In this document: one piece after another, positions 1 to 8,467 of the stretch
Layout: the number at the start of each line of letters is the position of its first letter
How positions within the stretch are numbered: position 1 is the first letter of the stretch
NCBI GenBank assembly: GCA_030950185.1
Contig: JAUZRU010000015.1
Coordinates: 1-64,000, forward strand
Origin: Paracoccaceae bacterium
Lineage (GTDB): Bacteria; Pseudomonadota; Alphaproteobacteria; Rhodobacterales; Rhodobacteraceae
DNA length: 64,000 nt
Direction of reading: 5' to 3'
Notes under the pieces: generated by a model
Databases searched by the model: none
Told to the model about the DNA's origin: nothing
Seen by the model: only the letters and a program-made list of their open reading frames with translations
Translations under genes and position numbers: made by a program

Positions 1-192
1 CCTCGGTCTTTTCGGGTCGCGGAGGCGAGGGTGTTCTGGAGCACCGGCGCAAAGGTCTTCGCGCACGCGGAGTCGGAGGCACATGGATCAGCTGGCGAAC
101 TTCACCGTGCATTCCCCCCTGGCCCCGGGGACCTCGAGGCCTGGCGCGAATACCTCCGACACGCCCCGCACGCTGAACTCTCGACCAAGTAA
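1..192 (+). CDS. Possible 3' end of an unidentified protein gene (cut by window start)
   Basis: Frame 1 is open from the first base to a TAA at 190-192, giving about 63 residues that end in AELSTK. Third positions are mostly G or C, as in neighbouring genes, and the segment contains a plausible LEAWREYLRHAP-type helix. I do not recognise the family. The start lies outside the window, and an ORF this short can occur by chance in GC-rich DNA, so this is only a candidate. Bases 193-281 hold a short inverted repeat (TTGGCGG / CCGCCAA near 218-244) and nothing else I can name. Confidence 0.3.
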   Translation, partial: PRSFRVAEARVFWSTGAKVFAHAESEAHGSAGELHRAFPPGPGDLEAWREYLRHAPHAELSTK

Positions 193-281
193 AGGGGCGA
201 ATGTAAGGGGGGTTTCTTGGCGGTAGCCAAGAAGCTCCGCCAAGGGGGGCGAAACTCGGTGGCGGTAAGTATTTGAAAGAT

Positions 282-358
282 TGGTCGGAGTGAGAGGATT
301 CGAACCTCCGGCCCCTGCCTCCCGAAGACAGTGCTCTACCAGGCTGAGCTACACTCCG
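282..358 (-). tRNA. tRNA-Pro (anticodon CGG)
   Basis: Read on the minus strand this is a complete 77-nt cloverleaf. The acceptor stem CGGAGTG pairs with CACTCCG, the D arm is GCTC/GAGC, the anticodon stem CTGTC/GGCAG encloses loop TTCGGGA (anticodon CGG), and the T arm has loop TTCGAAT. The discriminator A is followed by an encoded CCA at 282-284. It decodes the proline codon CCG, which suits a GC-rich genome. Confidence 0.96.
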
Positions 359-435
359 CAACCAACGGCTTGGCGGATACACGCAACGGCCGGAAATGGC
401 AAGTGGCTGTGGAAAAAATCGCCCCTGACGCCGGC

Positions 436-633
436 CTATTCAAGCCGTCTTGCCTCGTCCACAAGCAGAACCGGGATACCGTCGCGGATAGGATATGCGA
501 GGCGTGCATTTCGCGAGACCAGTTCGCCGTTTTCCGAATCGAAAATGAGTGGCCCGTGGGTGAGGGGGCAAACCAGGGCCTCGAGCATCTTGCTGTCGGG
601 GCGCGGTCTGTGGTCAGGGGCTTCCTCGGTCAT
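436..633 (-). CDS. Trm112-like (UPF0434/YcaR) small zinc-ribbon-type protein
   Basis: This encodes 65 residues. The core has the pattern [13 protein letters not shown], then a hydrophilic turn, then [21 protein letters not shown], which is typical of the bacterial Trm112-like family. Only one of the cysteines found in zinc-binding members is evident, as is common for the YcaR branch. Eukaryotic Trm112 activates methyltransferases; the bacterial role is less clear. The start codon overlaps the stop of the upstream LON-domain gene by 4 bp, so the two are probably translationally coupled. Confidence 0.85.
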   Translation of the reverse strand: MTEEAPDHRPRPDSKMLEALVCPLTHGPLIFDSENGELVSRNARLAYPIRDGIPVLLVDEARRLE

Positions 634-1280
634 TGCAGATTCCTGTCTTCGCCGCCGCTGGCGAGGGCGAATTCCATCAGTGTTATCAGTGTCTGCCGCC
701 TGTCCGCCAATGTGCGGGATTCAAGCAATGCCTGTTTTTCCTCGTGATCGAATGGAAACATCATCGCCATCGAGTTTATCAGCAGCTCGTCTTCGGCCTT
801 TTCCAAGCTGGACCAGTCGGTATCTGATCCGCGGGCGTCCAGAAAACGGCCGAGGACATCAAGGAAATGCTGGCGGTCGAATCCGGGATCGCCCCGCGGC
901 TTGTCCAGGTCGTGATCAAATTCGGCCCAGTCGATCGATGCCGTCGGATATGGCTTGAATCCCGGCTGCAGGTCTGTGACCCGGAACCGTGCGACCCCGC
1001 CCAGGGTGATGCGATAACGCCCGTCCTCGGTTTCGACAAATGCCATGATCCTTCCTGCACAGCCGACCGCGTGAAGGGCTGAATCCGACCCTTCTTCGAC
1101 CTTGCCATCCAAGGGTTGCACCATTCCGATCAGTCGATGCGGGGTCGTCAGCGCATCTTCGGTCATGGCCAGATAGCGCGGTTCGAATATGTTAAGCGGC
1201 AGATGCGCCCGGGGCAGCAACAGCGCCCCGGGTAATGGGAACAGGGGAATCCGGTCGGGCAGGTCGGCAGGTTTGAACAT
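630..1280 (-). CDS. LON peptidase substrate-binding domain protein
   Basis: About 216 residues, all one LON N-terminal (PUA-like) domain, beginning [19 protein letters not shown] and continuing with the family motif [10 protein letters not shown]. There is no AAA or protease domain, so it is a stand-alone substrate-binding-domain protein, a class common in alphaproteobacteria; the molecular role is not established. I prefer the ATG at 1280, with an AGG about nine bases upstream; a GTG two codons earlier (1286) is also possible. It sits downstream of the thioredoxin-TPR gene and overlaps the Trm112-like gene. Confidence 0.88.
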   Translation of the reverse strand: MFKPADLPDRIPLFPLPGALLLPRAHLPLNIFEPRYLAMTEDALTTPHRLIGMVQPLDGKVEEGSDSALHAVGCAGRIMAFVETEDGRYRITLGGVARFRVTDLQPGFKPYPTASIDWAEFDHDLDKPRGDPGFDRQHFLDVLGRFLDARGSDTDWSSLEKAEDELLINSMAMMFPFDHEEKQALLESRTLADRRQTLITLMEFALASGGEDRNLQ

Positions 1281-1307
1281 GCTCACCAGCCTAGCCTTGT
1301 TCCGCGC

Positions 1308-2219
1308 TCAGGCAAAGAGCATTGACGAAAGTTTGCGCCGCCCCTTCAGAACAACCGGATCGTCGGGCTTGAGCGAATCGAATATCTTGAACAGCTGCTT
1401 GCGGGCGGCGTCGTCGTTCCACCCGCGGTCGCGACGGTAAAGCTCAAGCAGCTCGTCCACGGCGGCCTCGGTGTCGCCGGTGGCGGCAAGCGCGGTTGCC
1501 AGCTCAAAGCGGGCCTCGTGGTCGTCCGGATTGGCGTCGAGTTTTGCGCGAAGTTCGGGAATCGGGCCCGCCTCGGCAGCGGCCTCGGCCAGCTCGATCT
1601 GGGCCTTGATGGCGGCAATCTCGGGGGCTTCCCGGATAGGTTCAGGAACCGCATCCAGCAGGGCCTTGGCCTTGTCGGTGTCATCCATGGCCAGATGTGC
1701 CCGCACCAGCCCGGCATAGGCCGCAGCATTTTCAGGTTCTTCCTGCAGGACGGCCGCAAAGGTTTCGGCGGCATCAACGGCGGCGCCTTCGGCCAGCATT
1801 TCCTCGGCCGATTCGACGGCAGCGGCAAGGCCTTCGTCAGCGCCCCCGGCGAGATCGACCAGCTTGCCGATGAATTCCTTCAGCTTGGCCGGAGGCTGCG
1901 CCCCCATGAAGCCGTCGACCGGCTTGCCATCGTGAAAGGCATAGACGGTCGGGATCGACTGCACGCGCAGCTGCGCTGCGATCCCCTGGTTTTCGTCGAC
2001 ATTGATCTTGACCATCTTCACCTTGCCGCCGGCGGCCTGTATCTCGGCCTCGAGTGCCGGGCCAAGACTGCGGCACGGGCCGCACCAGGGCGCCCAGAAA
2101 TCGACCACGACCGGGGTGGTCTTGCTGGCCTCGATCACATCCTCCATGAAGGTCTGTTCAGACCCTTCCTTGATCAGGTCGTCTCCGCCCGCGGCGGCAT
2201 TGTTAGCACCAAGTTCCAT
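1308..2219 (-). CDS. Thioredoxin-domain TPR protein (CnoX/YbbN-like)
   Basis: This encodes 303 residues. Residues about 20-130 form a thioredoxin fold with active site WCGPC (C46, C49). The C-terminal half is alanine-rich helical TPR-like sequence, with repeats such as AAAYAGLVRAHLAMDDTDKA and a C-terminal TPR_20-type region. This matches the YbbN/CnoX architecture, a thioredoxin-like chaperone (chaperedoxin) that protects proteins and hands them to GroEL or DnaK under oxidative stress. E. coli CnoX has lost reductase activity because its motif is SQHC; here the full CGPC remains, so this protein could be redox active. Cytoplasmic, with no signal peptide. Confidence 0.92.
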   Translation of the reverse strand: MELGANNAAAGGDDLIKEGSEQTFMEDVIEASKTTPVVVDFWAPWCGPCRSLGPALEAEIQAAGGKVKMVKINVDENQGIAAQLRVQSIPTVYAFHDGKPVDGFMGAQPPAKLKEFIGKLVDLAGGADEGLAAAVESAEEMLAEGAAVDAAETFAAVLQEEPENAAAYAGLVRAHLAMDDTDKAKALLDAVPEPIREAPEIAAIKAQIELAEAAAEAGPIPELRAKLDANPDDHEARFELATALAATGDTEAAVDELLELYRRDRGWNDDAARKQLFKIFDSLKPDDPVVLKGRRKLSSMLFA

Positions 2220-2309
2220 TTTTCTACCTCTGTCCTTTCAACGGCGTTCCGCCGACGTTATCCCCTATTTAGGGAGCCTGTCCCCGCACCCCAAGCCCGC
2301 AATCCGGGA

Positions 2310-3098
2310 TCAGAGATCAAATGTCGCAAGGACCGGGGCGTGATCCGACGGTTTTTCCCATCCACGCAGCTCGCGCAGGATGCGGCTGGAATGGGCGCTG
2401 GCGGCAATGTCGGGGCTGGCCCAGACATGATCGAGGCGCCGCCCCCTGTCACTGCTGTCCCAGTCGCGTGCGCGATAGGACCACCATGAATACAGCTTGC
2501 CCTGCGGGATGTCCTGCCGTGTGACATCAATCCATCCGCCGGCCTGTTGTGTTTCTGCCAGATGCTCGACCTCGACCGGGGTGTGAGAGACGACTTTGAG
2601 CAGCTGCTTGTGGTTCCAGACATCGTCTTCGCGGGGCGCGATGTTGAGATCGCCGACCAGTATCGACTTGCGGGGTGTGTTGGCCCGAAAATGATCGCGC
2701 ATTTCGACCAGATAATCCAGTTTCTGGCCGAATTTCTCGTTCACCTTGCGGTCGGGGACATCGCCGCCAGCCGGGACATAGAAGTTGTGGATGACGACAC
2801 CGTTTTCCAGTTCGCCCGCAATGTGGCGGGCATGGCCCAATGATGCAAAATCCAGCCTGCCCACCTCGCGGACCGGCAGACGAGACAGGATGGCAACACC
2901 GTTATATCCCTTCTGACCATTGGCGATCATGTGGCCATAGCCGAGGCCGGCAAAACCCTGGGTGGGGATCTTTTCAACGGGCGACTTGCATTCCTGCAGG
3001 CACAGGATGTCCGGTTTTTCCTGGGCCAGAAACCTCAGCACCAGAGGTTCGCGCAAGCGGATCGAGTTGATGTTCCATGTTGCAATGGTAAAGGGCAT
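2310..3098 (-). CDS. xthA: Exodeoxyribonuclease III (AP endonuclease family)
   Basis: This encodes 262 residues, the usual ExoIII length. It starts with the N-terminal signature TWNINSIR (metal/substrate Asn), has LCLQECK with the metal-binding Glu, a central GDLNIAP catalytic Asp/Asn segment, and the C-terminal SDHAPVLATF with the catalytic His. It repairs abasic sites and trims 3' ends in base excision repair. It is transcribed in the same direction as the thioredoxin-TPR gene, 90 bp upstream of it; whether they share a transcript is unclear. Confidence 0.95.
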   Translation of the reverse strand: MPFTIATWNINSIRLREPLVLRFLAQEKPDILCLQECKSPVEKIPTQGFAGLGYGHMIANGQKGYNGVAILSRLPVREVGRLDFASLGHARHIAGELENGVVIHNFYVPAGGDVPDRKVNEKFGQKLDYLVEMRDHFRANTPRKSILVGDLNIAPREDDVWNHKQLLKVVSHTPVEVEHLAETQQAGGWIDVTRQDIPQGKLYSWWSYRARDWDSSDRGRRLDHVWASPDIAASAHSSRILRELRGWEKPSDHAPVLATFDL

Positions 3099-3177
3099 GG
3101 GGCCTCGCAGTCGGGGTAATCATTCGCAAGACCATAGGCCGCCCCAACAGGTGCTGCAACCACGCCGCGGCGAAAGG

Positions 3178-3828
3178 TTACAGCGGTTCGAACCTGCCCG
3201 AGATGCCGTCATAGGTTTCGATGCTGCCGGTTCCGATGTCGTGCCATAATCCATGCAGCGTCAGGGTTTCCTGTTCGACGGCGGAACTGACGAAAGGAAA
3301 GCTCATCAGGTTTTCCAGCGAGATCAGAATTCCCTCGCGTTCCAGTGCCGAAAGGCGCGCTGCCTCGTCTTCGATATCCTGCACCTTTTCATAGCCGGGG
3401 CGCAGCAGATCCATCCAGCGGCCGACAAAACTGGATTTCCGTTCCAGCTCTGGAGCGTTGCCTCGACACATGTCGTGGCATCCCTGAACCCCTCCGCATT
3501 GGGAATGCCCCATCACGATGATATGGGCGATGCCAAGGGATTTGACCGCATATTCGATGGCGGCAGATGTGCCGTGCAGGTCGCCGTCAGGCCGCCATGG
3601 CGGCACGAGGTTGGCGATATTGCGGTGGATGAAGAATTCGCCCGTTTCCGCCCCGAACAGCGATGTCACATGCACCCTGCTGTCGCAGCATGAAATGATC
3701 ATGGCCCTTGGGTGCTGGCCCATAGTGGCCAGCTTGCTGAACCAGGCCTTGTTTTGCGAAAACTCGGTTGCTTTCCACCCGTGATAGCGGGTGACAAGGT
3801 ATTTCGGCAGGGGGCGTGCATGTTTCAT
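3178..3828 (-). CDS. Beta-class carbonic anhydrase
   Basis: This encodes 216 residues. It carries the beta-CA zinc site: CCDSR (Cys ligand with the Asp-Arg dyad) and the later GHSQCGG supplying the His and Cys ligands. The stretch RNIANLVPP and the substrate-pocket segment GTSAAIEYAVKSLG also match the family. It interconverts CO2 and bicarbonate in the cytoplasm. The gene is divergent from the small plus-strand gene at 3966, leaving about 137 bp between starts for two promoters. Confidence 0.95.
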   Translation of the reverse strand: MKHARPLPKYLVTRYHGWKATEFSQNKAWFSKLATMGQHPRAMIISCCDSRVHVTSLFGAETGEFFIHRNIANLVPPWRPDGDLHGTSAAIEYAVKSLGIAHIIVMGHSQCGGVQGCHDMCRGNAPELERKSSFVGRWMDLLRPGYEKVQDIEDEAARLSALEREGILISLENLMSFPFVSSAVEQETLTLHGLWHDIGTGSIETYDGISGRFEPL

Positions 3829-3965
3829 GGCAACTGCAATATCCTGCCTTTCGCGTTCGGGAAAGAATTTTCGAAAATGCCTTGCATCTTTGTTGGCGCA
3901 GGTAATGTCCCGTTCAGCCTGTCATGGCAGGGTCTTCCCCCGGGGGCGCAGATCGGAGCATGATC

Positions 3966-4349
3966 ATGGTGGGTCGCTGTCGCCAACTGGAAATAAGGGA
4001 AAACATCGCACTGACAACGGGGATCGACGTGCCGCCTGGCGCGGGAAACGATCCGATGGCCCAGCAGGAGGCCATTGAAGAGGCCATTGTTCAGATTGCC
4101 GACGGCTTGGCCAGAATCGAACTGGCACAGCAGCAGGACAATCTTTTGCTGGCACACTCTGTCGCCGGTGAACTGGCCCCGGTTGCGTGCCAGCTGGGCC
4201 TGTCCCTTCTTGCCCGGGTGGCCGGTGACCTGGCTGATTGCGCGGAATTCGGGGATATGGTTTCTTTTCACGCGGTGGCCTCGCGGATTTCCAGGGTAGG
4301 CGAGGTTTCCCTTGCGGCTGTCATCGACCGCGTGGTTTCGAATGGATGA
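3966..4349 (+). CDS. Unidentified small cytoplasmic protein upstream of the M17 aminopeptidase
   Basis: About 127 residues, rich in Ala, Leu and Glu and probably all helical (segments such as QQEAIEEAIVQIADGLARIEL). No catalytic motif, signal peptide or membrane span is visible, and I do not recognise the family. ATG at 3966 has a GGAG about 8-9 bases upstream; ATG at 3960 is too close to it. It lies 81 bp before the aminopeptidase gene on the same strand and may share its transcript. A 400-codon open frame on the other strand across here (3825-5027) is a shadow of the aminopeptidase gene. Confidence 0.65.
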   Translation: MVGRCRQLEIRENIALTTGIDVPPGAGNDPMAQQEAIEEAIVQIADGLARIELAQQQDNLLLAHSVAGELAPVACQLGLSLLARVAGDLADCAEFGDMVSFHAVASRISRVGEVSLAAVIDRVVSNG

Positions 4350-4430
4350 CAGACAATCGGTTTTCGGCCTTTGCACCGCGGTGCGAAACGCATAATCATT
4401 GCGGCGTGCGGTTTCACGGAAAGGTTTGTC

Positions 4431-5819
4431 ATGGCACCGGTTTTTGCGAGAGATGCGGCAGGGGCGATCCCGATCAAGGTCATCAAGAAAGAGGCGTTGA
4501 AGCTGTGGCTGTCCGACCAGGATCGGTTTGTTATGAACTGGGTCCAGGGCGCGGGGTTTTCCGCCAGGTTGGGCGAAACCCTGATCATTCCAGGGGATGA
4601 TGGCCGGCCTTCTCAGGTCTTGTTCGGCTGGGGCGACATTCACGCCCGCGCGCGCGGCAGGTTTCATTTTGCTGCCGCCGCCGAGAAACTGCCCGCAGGC
4701 ACATATCGCATCGAATCGGGCCTGACGGCAATCGAGACCGAAGAATCGGCGCTGGCGTGGTTGCTGGCCGGTTACCGTTTCGACCGATACAAGCAGTCTG
4801 GCACAGAGACGCCGTCGCTGGTTGCACCCGATGGGGTGGATGCCGGAACGGTCGAGGCCATCGCGACGGCCGAATTTCTGGCGCGCGACCTTATCAACAC
4901 GCCGGCCAGCGACATGGGCCCCGACGCGCTTGAGGCCGCGCTTGTCGATCTGGCAAAGGATTTCGGGGCCGAGACGCGATCGATTGTCGGTCAGGCATTG
5001 CTGGAACAGAATCTGCCGCTCATTCACGCCGTTGGGCGCGCTGCGGCGCAGGAACCGCGCCTGCTTGAACTTCGCTGGGGCGAAGAAGGCAATCCCTCGC
5101 TGACATTGGTGGGCAAGGGTGTCTGTTTCGACACCGGTGGGCTGAACCTCAAGCCGGGGTCTTCCATGGGGTTGATGAAAAAGGACATGGGGGGCGCGGC
5201 AACCGTCATGGGGCTTGCGCGCATGATCATGTCTCTGGATATGCCGGTGCGGCTGCGGGTTCTGATCCCTGCTGTGGAAAACGCGGTTTCGGGCCCGTCC
5301 ATGCGGCCGGGGGATGTTTTGACTTCCCGCAAGGGGGTGACGGTCGAGGTGAACAACACCGACGCCGAGGGGCGCCTTGTTCTGGCCGATGCGCTGGCAA
5401 TGGCCGACGAGGAAGCCCCCGATTACCTGATCTGCATGGCCACCCTGACAGGTGCGGCGCGCGTGGCGTTGGGGCCGGATCTTGCGCCTTACTATACCGA
5501 TGATGACAGCTTTTCACACCAGCTGGCGCGTGCCGCCCGTCGGGTGCGTGACCCGGTCTGGCGCATGCCCTTTTGGGAGCCATATGAAAAAAAGATCGAA
5601 CCCGCCATTGCCGATCTGGACAATGCCCCGTCGGGGGGCTTTGCCGGCTCGATCACGGCGGCGCTGTTCCTTCGGCGTTTTGTCGAGAACGCCGATATCT
5701 TTGCCCATTTCGACATATTCGGCTGGAACCCCGACCCGGCCCCAGCCCGGCCAAAGGGCGCGGCATTCCAGGCTGCACGTGCGATATTCGAGACCCTGAA
5801 ACGTGGGTTGGACAGTTGA
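4431..5819 (+). CDS. Leucyl aminopeptidase family protein (peptidase M17)
   Basis: This encodes 462 residues. The C-terminal catalytic domain has the M17 signature NTDAEGRLVLADAL (metal-binding Asp and Glu, catalytic Arg) and GKGVCFDTGGLNLKP, which contributes the metal-site Asp, followed by the catalytic-Lys region MKKDMGGAA. The N-terminal domain is divergent, as in the PepB-like branch. It is a cytoplasmic two-metal aminopeptidase acting in peptide turnover. ATG at 4431 follows ACGGAAAGG; an in-frame ATG at 4371 lacks a good ribosome site. The stop overlaps the start of the following NlpC/P60 gene. Confidence 0.92.
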   Translation: MAPVFARDAAGAIPIKVIKKEALKLWLSDQDRFVMNWVQGAGFSARLGETLIIPGDDGRPSQVLFGWGDIHARARGRFHFAAAAEKLPAGTYRIESGLTAIETEESALAWLLAGYRFDRYKQSGTETPSLVAPDGVDAGTVEAIATAEFLARDLINTPASDMGPDALEAALVDLAKDFGAETRSIVGQALLEQNLPLIHAVGRAAAQEPRLLELRWGEEGNPSLTLVGKGVCFDTGGLNLKPGSSMGLMKKDMGGAATVMGLARMIMSLDMPVRLRVLIPAVENAVSGPSMRPGDVLTSRKGVTVEVNNTDAEGRLVLADALAMADEEAPDYLICMATLTGAARVALGPDLAPYYTDDDSFSHQLARAARRVRDPVWRMPFWEPYEKKIEPAIADLDNAPSGGFAGSITAALFLRRFVENADIFAHFDIFGWNPDPAPARPKGAAFQAARAIFETLKRGLDS

Positions 5820-6640
5820 CCCACCCACGCCTGATAGCGGCAAACGGCCATGTGGCCCACATTTCGCTGAAGGGCCTGGTTTCGGCCGAAACCTATGTCG
5901 AGGGCCGCTTGATGCAGGTTATTCGCCCAGTGGCCGATCTGTTGCGCAAGCCGGGGGGCGGGTTGGATTGCCAGCTGCTTTGCGGCAGCCGGTTTCTGGT
6001 TCTTGAGGATCGGGACGGCCATTCCTTTGGCCAGCATCAACGCGATGGCTATGTCGGCTATGTTGCTACCGATGCGTTGGGTCCGCTCGCCGAAATCACG
6101 CATCGGGTCTGTGCCCGGTCAACGCATGTCTATCCAGATCCGGACATGAAAACCCGCCCGTTGGAAGCGCTGCCATTCGGCGCCCGCATTTCGGTGATCG
6201 ATGAACAGCCCGGTTTTTTCAAGTTGCCCCATGGCTATGTCCCCACGCAGCACGCATGCCCCGTTTCAAGGCCGGCAGCCGATCCTGTGGAGGTTATCGA
6301 ATCTTTCCTCGGCATACCTTATCTATGGGGGGGCAACAGTGTCTGGGGAATCGATTGTTCGGGGGCTGTTCAGCTGGCACTTGATGCCTGCGATATCGAA
6401 TGCCCCCGTGATACCGACATGCAGGAAGCAGCGCTGGGCCGGTCGCTTGCCCCTGACGAGCCATTGCTGCGAGGCGATATCGTTTTCTGGAAGGGTCATG
6501 TGGGCATGATGCGGGATCCTGTGACCGTGATTCACGCAAACGCCCATCACATGGCCGTCGCAAGCGAATCTCTTGCCATTGCCAGAATGCGCATCGAACA
6601 GGTCGGGGGTGGCCCCGTGACCTCGATCCGACGTCTATAG
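5816..6640 (+). CDS. NlpC/P60 family cell-wall peptidase with N-terminal SH3-like region
   Basis: This encodes 274 residues with a C-terminal NlpC/P60 domain: catalytic Cys in WGIDCSGAVQLAL and catalytic His in GHVGMM. The first 150 residues are SH3-like (for example VEGRLMQVIRPVADLLRKP and GYVGYVATDALGP), a layout seen in gamma-D-glutamyl-diamino-acid endopeptidases. No clear signal peptide is present, so it may act on imported muropeptides, consistent with its cotranscribed aminopeptidase partner. The start is a TTG at 5816 whose last bases overlap the aminopeptidase stop (TTGA), indicating translational coupling. Confidence 0.88.
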   Translation: MTHPRLIAANGHVAHISLKGLVSAETYVEGRLMQVIRPVADLLRKPGGGLDCQLLCGSRFLVLEDRDGHSFGQHQRDGYVGYVATDALGPLAEITHRVCARSTHVYPDPDMKTRPLEALPFGARISVIDEQPGFFKLPHGYVPTQHACPVSRPAADPVEVIESFLGIPYLWGGNSVWGIDCSGAVQLALDACDIECPRDTDMQEAALGRSLAPDEPLLRGDIVFWKGHVGMMRDPVTVIHANAHHMAVASESLAIARMRIEQVGGGPVTSIRRL

Positions 6641-6961
6641 CGCGCGAATCAACTTGCGTTCGAGCACCCGCAACACCGTCGCAAGGTCATGGCCGCGCCG
6701 CAATATTCGGCCGTCCATGCCGAGAACCGCATATTGCCCCTGTGCCCTGGCCAGCCGGGGGCGTTTTTCAATTCGATAGACTGGATGTTCTGCCGTGCGG
6801 CGGAAAACGGCAAAGACCGCCACATCTCTGAGATGGGAAATCCCGTAGTCGCGCCATTCACCTGCCGCGACCATGCGGCCATAAAGGGAAAGAATCACGT
6901 TCAGTTCCTTGCGGTGAAAGGCGACCTTTTCATCAAGCCTGGCTGAACAGACATCCCTCAT
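6635..6961 (-). CDS. DUF2794 domain protein
   Basis: About 108 residues matching DUF2794, a family largely confined to alphaproteobacteria. Characteristic segments are VAFHRKELNVILSLYGRMV, AAGEWRDYGISHLRDVAVF and RIEKRPRLARAQGQYAVL. The function is unknown. ATG 6961 has a GGA just upstream; an in-frame GTG at 7009 would add 16 residues but lacks a ribosome-binding site. It is convergent with, and overlaps by 6 bp, the NlpC/P60 gene end. Confidence 0.85.
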   Translation of the reverse strand: MRDVCSARLDEKVAFHRKELNVILSLYGRMVAAGEWRDYGISHLRDVAVFAVFRRTAEHPVYRIEKRPRLARAQGQYAVLGMDGRILRRGHDLATVLRVLERKLIRAL

Positions 6962-7103
6962 TGTTCCAATTTGCAGCCAAGTGCTGCGTGAATCAAGTGA
7001 ATTGGCCACATATGGAAACCAAACAAGACTTCTCCTTACTCGCGCCGTCAGAAAATCAGATTCCGTCCCTTTTTCCGCCCCCTTTCCCCGTCAAAACAAT
7101 ACC

Positions 7104-7223
7104 TGTAGCGAGTGACAGCTCACCCCGGTGCCGCCGAATATCAGCCCCCACCCAGATCGGCGGCGCCGGGGACTACAACGAACGAGAGCCCCTGCCCCCG
7201 CCTTTTGTCGGGGGCATTTTTTT
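7104..7223 (+). ncRNA. Structured RNA, copy 1 of a tandem pair (three-way junction plus terminator)
   Basis: A gene-free stretch (6962-7539) holds two related units. Copy 1 has a closing stem GTAG 7105-7108 / CTAC 7173-7176, a small hairpin GAGT 7110-7113 / GCTC 7118-7121, and a long 15-bp stem 7123-7137 / 7157-7171 whose loop contains ATCAGCCCCCACCCAGA. A terminator hairpin follows at 7193-7216 with seven Ts, which sets the strand as plus. The loop and closing stem match copy 2, while stem sequences differ in compensatory ways. I cannot assign a known RNA family. The 5' end is approximate. Confidence 0.7.
7193..7223 (+). terminator. Rho-independent terminator of structured RNA copy 1
   Basis: Perfect stem TGCCCCCG / CGGGGGCA (7193-7200 and 7209-7216), loop of eight bases, followed by TTTTTTT at 7217-7223. 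Confidence 0.9.
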
Positions 7224-7351
7224 GCCTGTCTGACCGGCTCCTTGATTGTCCCGGAAATGGAAACCCAGAATTTCCACAATTTGCCCGAGTCGCCGCTATT
7301 TTGCCCGGATTCCATCCTGCTTCGGCCCAGATTCCCCGCGATAAGGAAGCT

Positions 7352-7467
7352 GTAGCGAGCGAAGGCTCACCCCGGTACCGCGGTTATATCAGCCCCCACC
7401 CAGATCCGCGGTACCGGGAGCTACCAGAAGCCTGACTGCCCTGCCAAATTGGCGGGGCATTTTCTTT
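7352..7467 (+). ncRNA. Structured RNA, copy 2 of a tandem pair
   Basis: This is the second unit, 248 bases after the first. The closing stem is GTAG 7352-7355 / CTAC 7421-7424; the small hairpin is GAGC 7357-7360 / GCTC 7365-7368 (GAGT in copy 1, so a GC pair replaces a GU pair). The long stem is CCCGGTACCGCGG 7371-7383 / 7406-7418 and is perfectly paired even though several base pairs differ from copy 1. The loop keeps ATATCAGCCCCCACCCAGAT unchanged. A terminator hairpin ends the unit. Identity of loop with covariation of stems argues for selection on RNA structure. No ORF of note lies inside. Confidence 0.7.
7437..7467 (+). terminator. Rho-independent terminator of structured RNA copy 2
   Basis: Stem TGCCCTGCC / GGCGGGGCA (7437-7445 and 7451-7459, one GT wobble) with loop AAATT, then TTTTCTTT at 7460-7467. 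Confidence 0.85.
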
Positions 7468-7539
7468 GGGCCAAGGCTGTTTCTGACAATTCCTGAAATG
7501 GGCTGAAGGCGTGATTGATGCAGGCAGAACCACCCCGCC

Positions 7540-8457
7540 TTATGATGTAGCCCGCCTGATATAATCGCTGGTCATCAGGTCGAGATGTGCGCCGCCGCCA
7601 TTCTTGAACAAGGTGATTTCGTCATCATTCTGGCGGGCAAAGCGTCCGGTTTCAAGTTCGCGGTAATCGGCGATGATGTCCCGTTCGGTAATGATTCCGG
7701 TTTCAATGGGGATCATGAGCTCGCCCGTTTCCAGCGCCGTCTTGCGTGAATCCGCAAATATCCGCGCGCGCCCCAGGGCGTCGTCGTCGGTTTCGCGCAT
7801 GTCGGGCAGATAGGCACCGATCAGGTCGATATGTTGCCCCGGTCGCAGCCAGCTGCCGCGCAGGATGGGGGATTTTGTCATGGTGCATGTGCAGATGATA
7901 TCGGCAGATGTCGCGGCGCTGGCCAGATCATCGGCGCGGGCGATCTGGCGGTCAGGGTATTCGGTGATGATGGCATCGACCTTTTCCATGGTGCGGTTCC
8001 AGATGGCAAAGCGCGCGTCAGGAAACAGGGCGCTATAGGCCTCGACCAACGACCGGGCAACCGTGCCGGCGCCGATGATCAGGATATCGCGGCTGTCGGG
8101 GCGTGCTAGCCGGCGCGCGGCAAGCAGGCTGTCGCCGGCGGTTTTCCATTTCGTGACAAGGTGAAAATCGATCACCGCCTCAAGCAGCCCGGTGGTATCG
8201 CTGAACAGCGTGACCACGCCGTTGATCGATGGCAGGCCATGCCGGGCGTGGTTTTCGGGAAAGATCTGGCAGGTCTTGACCGCGATGCCCAGCCCGTCGA
8301 TCCAGGCGTGGCGCGACAGCATCGTGTCGGGCGCGCGGTGCATGACGACGTCTTCAAGTTGCGCCTCGGGCAGCCGGTGCCCTGCGGCCAGCGCGTCGGT
8401 CAGGTCGATCCAGTCGAGCCGGGGCTCGGCCGAGCTATCGATGATCTGAAACGTCAT
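7540..8457 (-). CDS. Ornithine cyclodeaminase family protein
   Basis: This encodes 305 residues of the ornithine cyclodeaminase/mu-crystallin family. Features are an NAD-binding Rossmann segment DILIIGAGTVARSLVEAY, the substrate-side K in LVTKWKTAGDSLLAARRLA, and the C-terminal motif FKNGGGAHLDLMT. Such enzymes convert ornithine to proline or reduce ketimines; substrate cannot be fixed from sequence. Start ATG 8457 follows AAAGGAAA; an upstream extension would overlap the UPF0178 gene. The gene lies 10 bp after that gene on the same strand, so the two likely form an operon. Confidence 0.85.
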   Translation of the reverse strand: MTFQIIDSSAEPRLDWIDLTDALAAGHRLPEAQLEDVVMHRAPDTMLSRHAWIDGLGIAVKTCQIFPENHARHGLPSINGVVTLFSDTTGLLEAVIDFHLVTKWKTAGDSLLAARRLARPDSRDILIIGAGTVARSLVEAYSALFPDARFAIWNRTMEKVDAIITEYPDRQIARADDLASAATSADIICTCTMTKSPILRGSWLRPGQHIDLIGAYLPDMRETDDDALGRARIFADSRKTALETGELMIPIETGIITERDIIADYRELETGRFARQNDDEITLFKNGGGAHLDLMTSDYIRRATS

Positions 8458-8467
8458 GGCTTTCCTT

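Noticed and set aside
3825-5027. 400-codon open frame on the minus strand
   Set aside because: It runs antisense through the small unknown gene and the M17 aminopeptidase, lacks recognisable motifs and has no ribosome site; GC-rich shadow.
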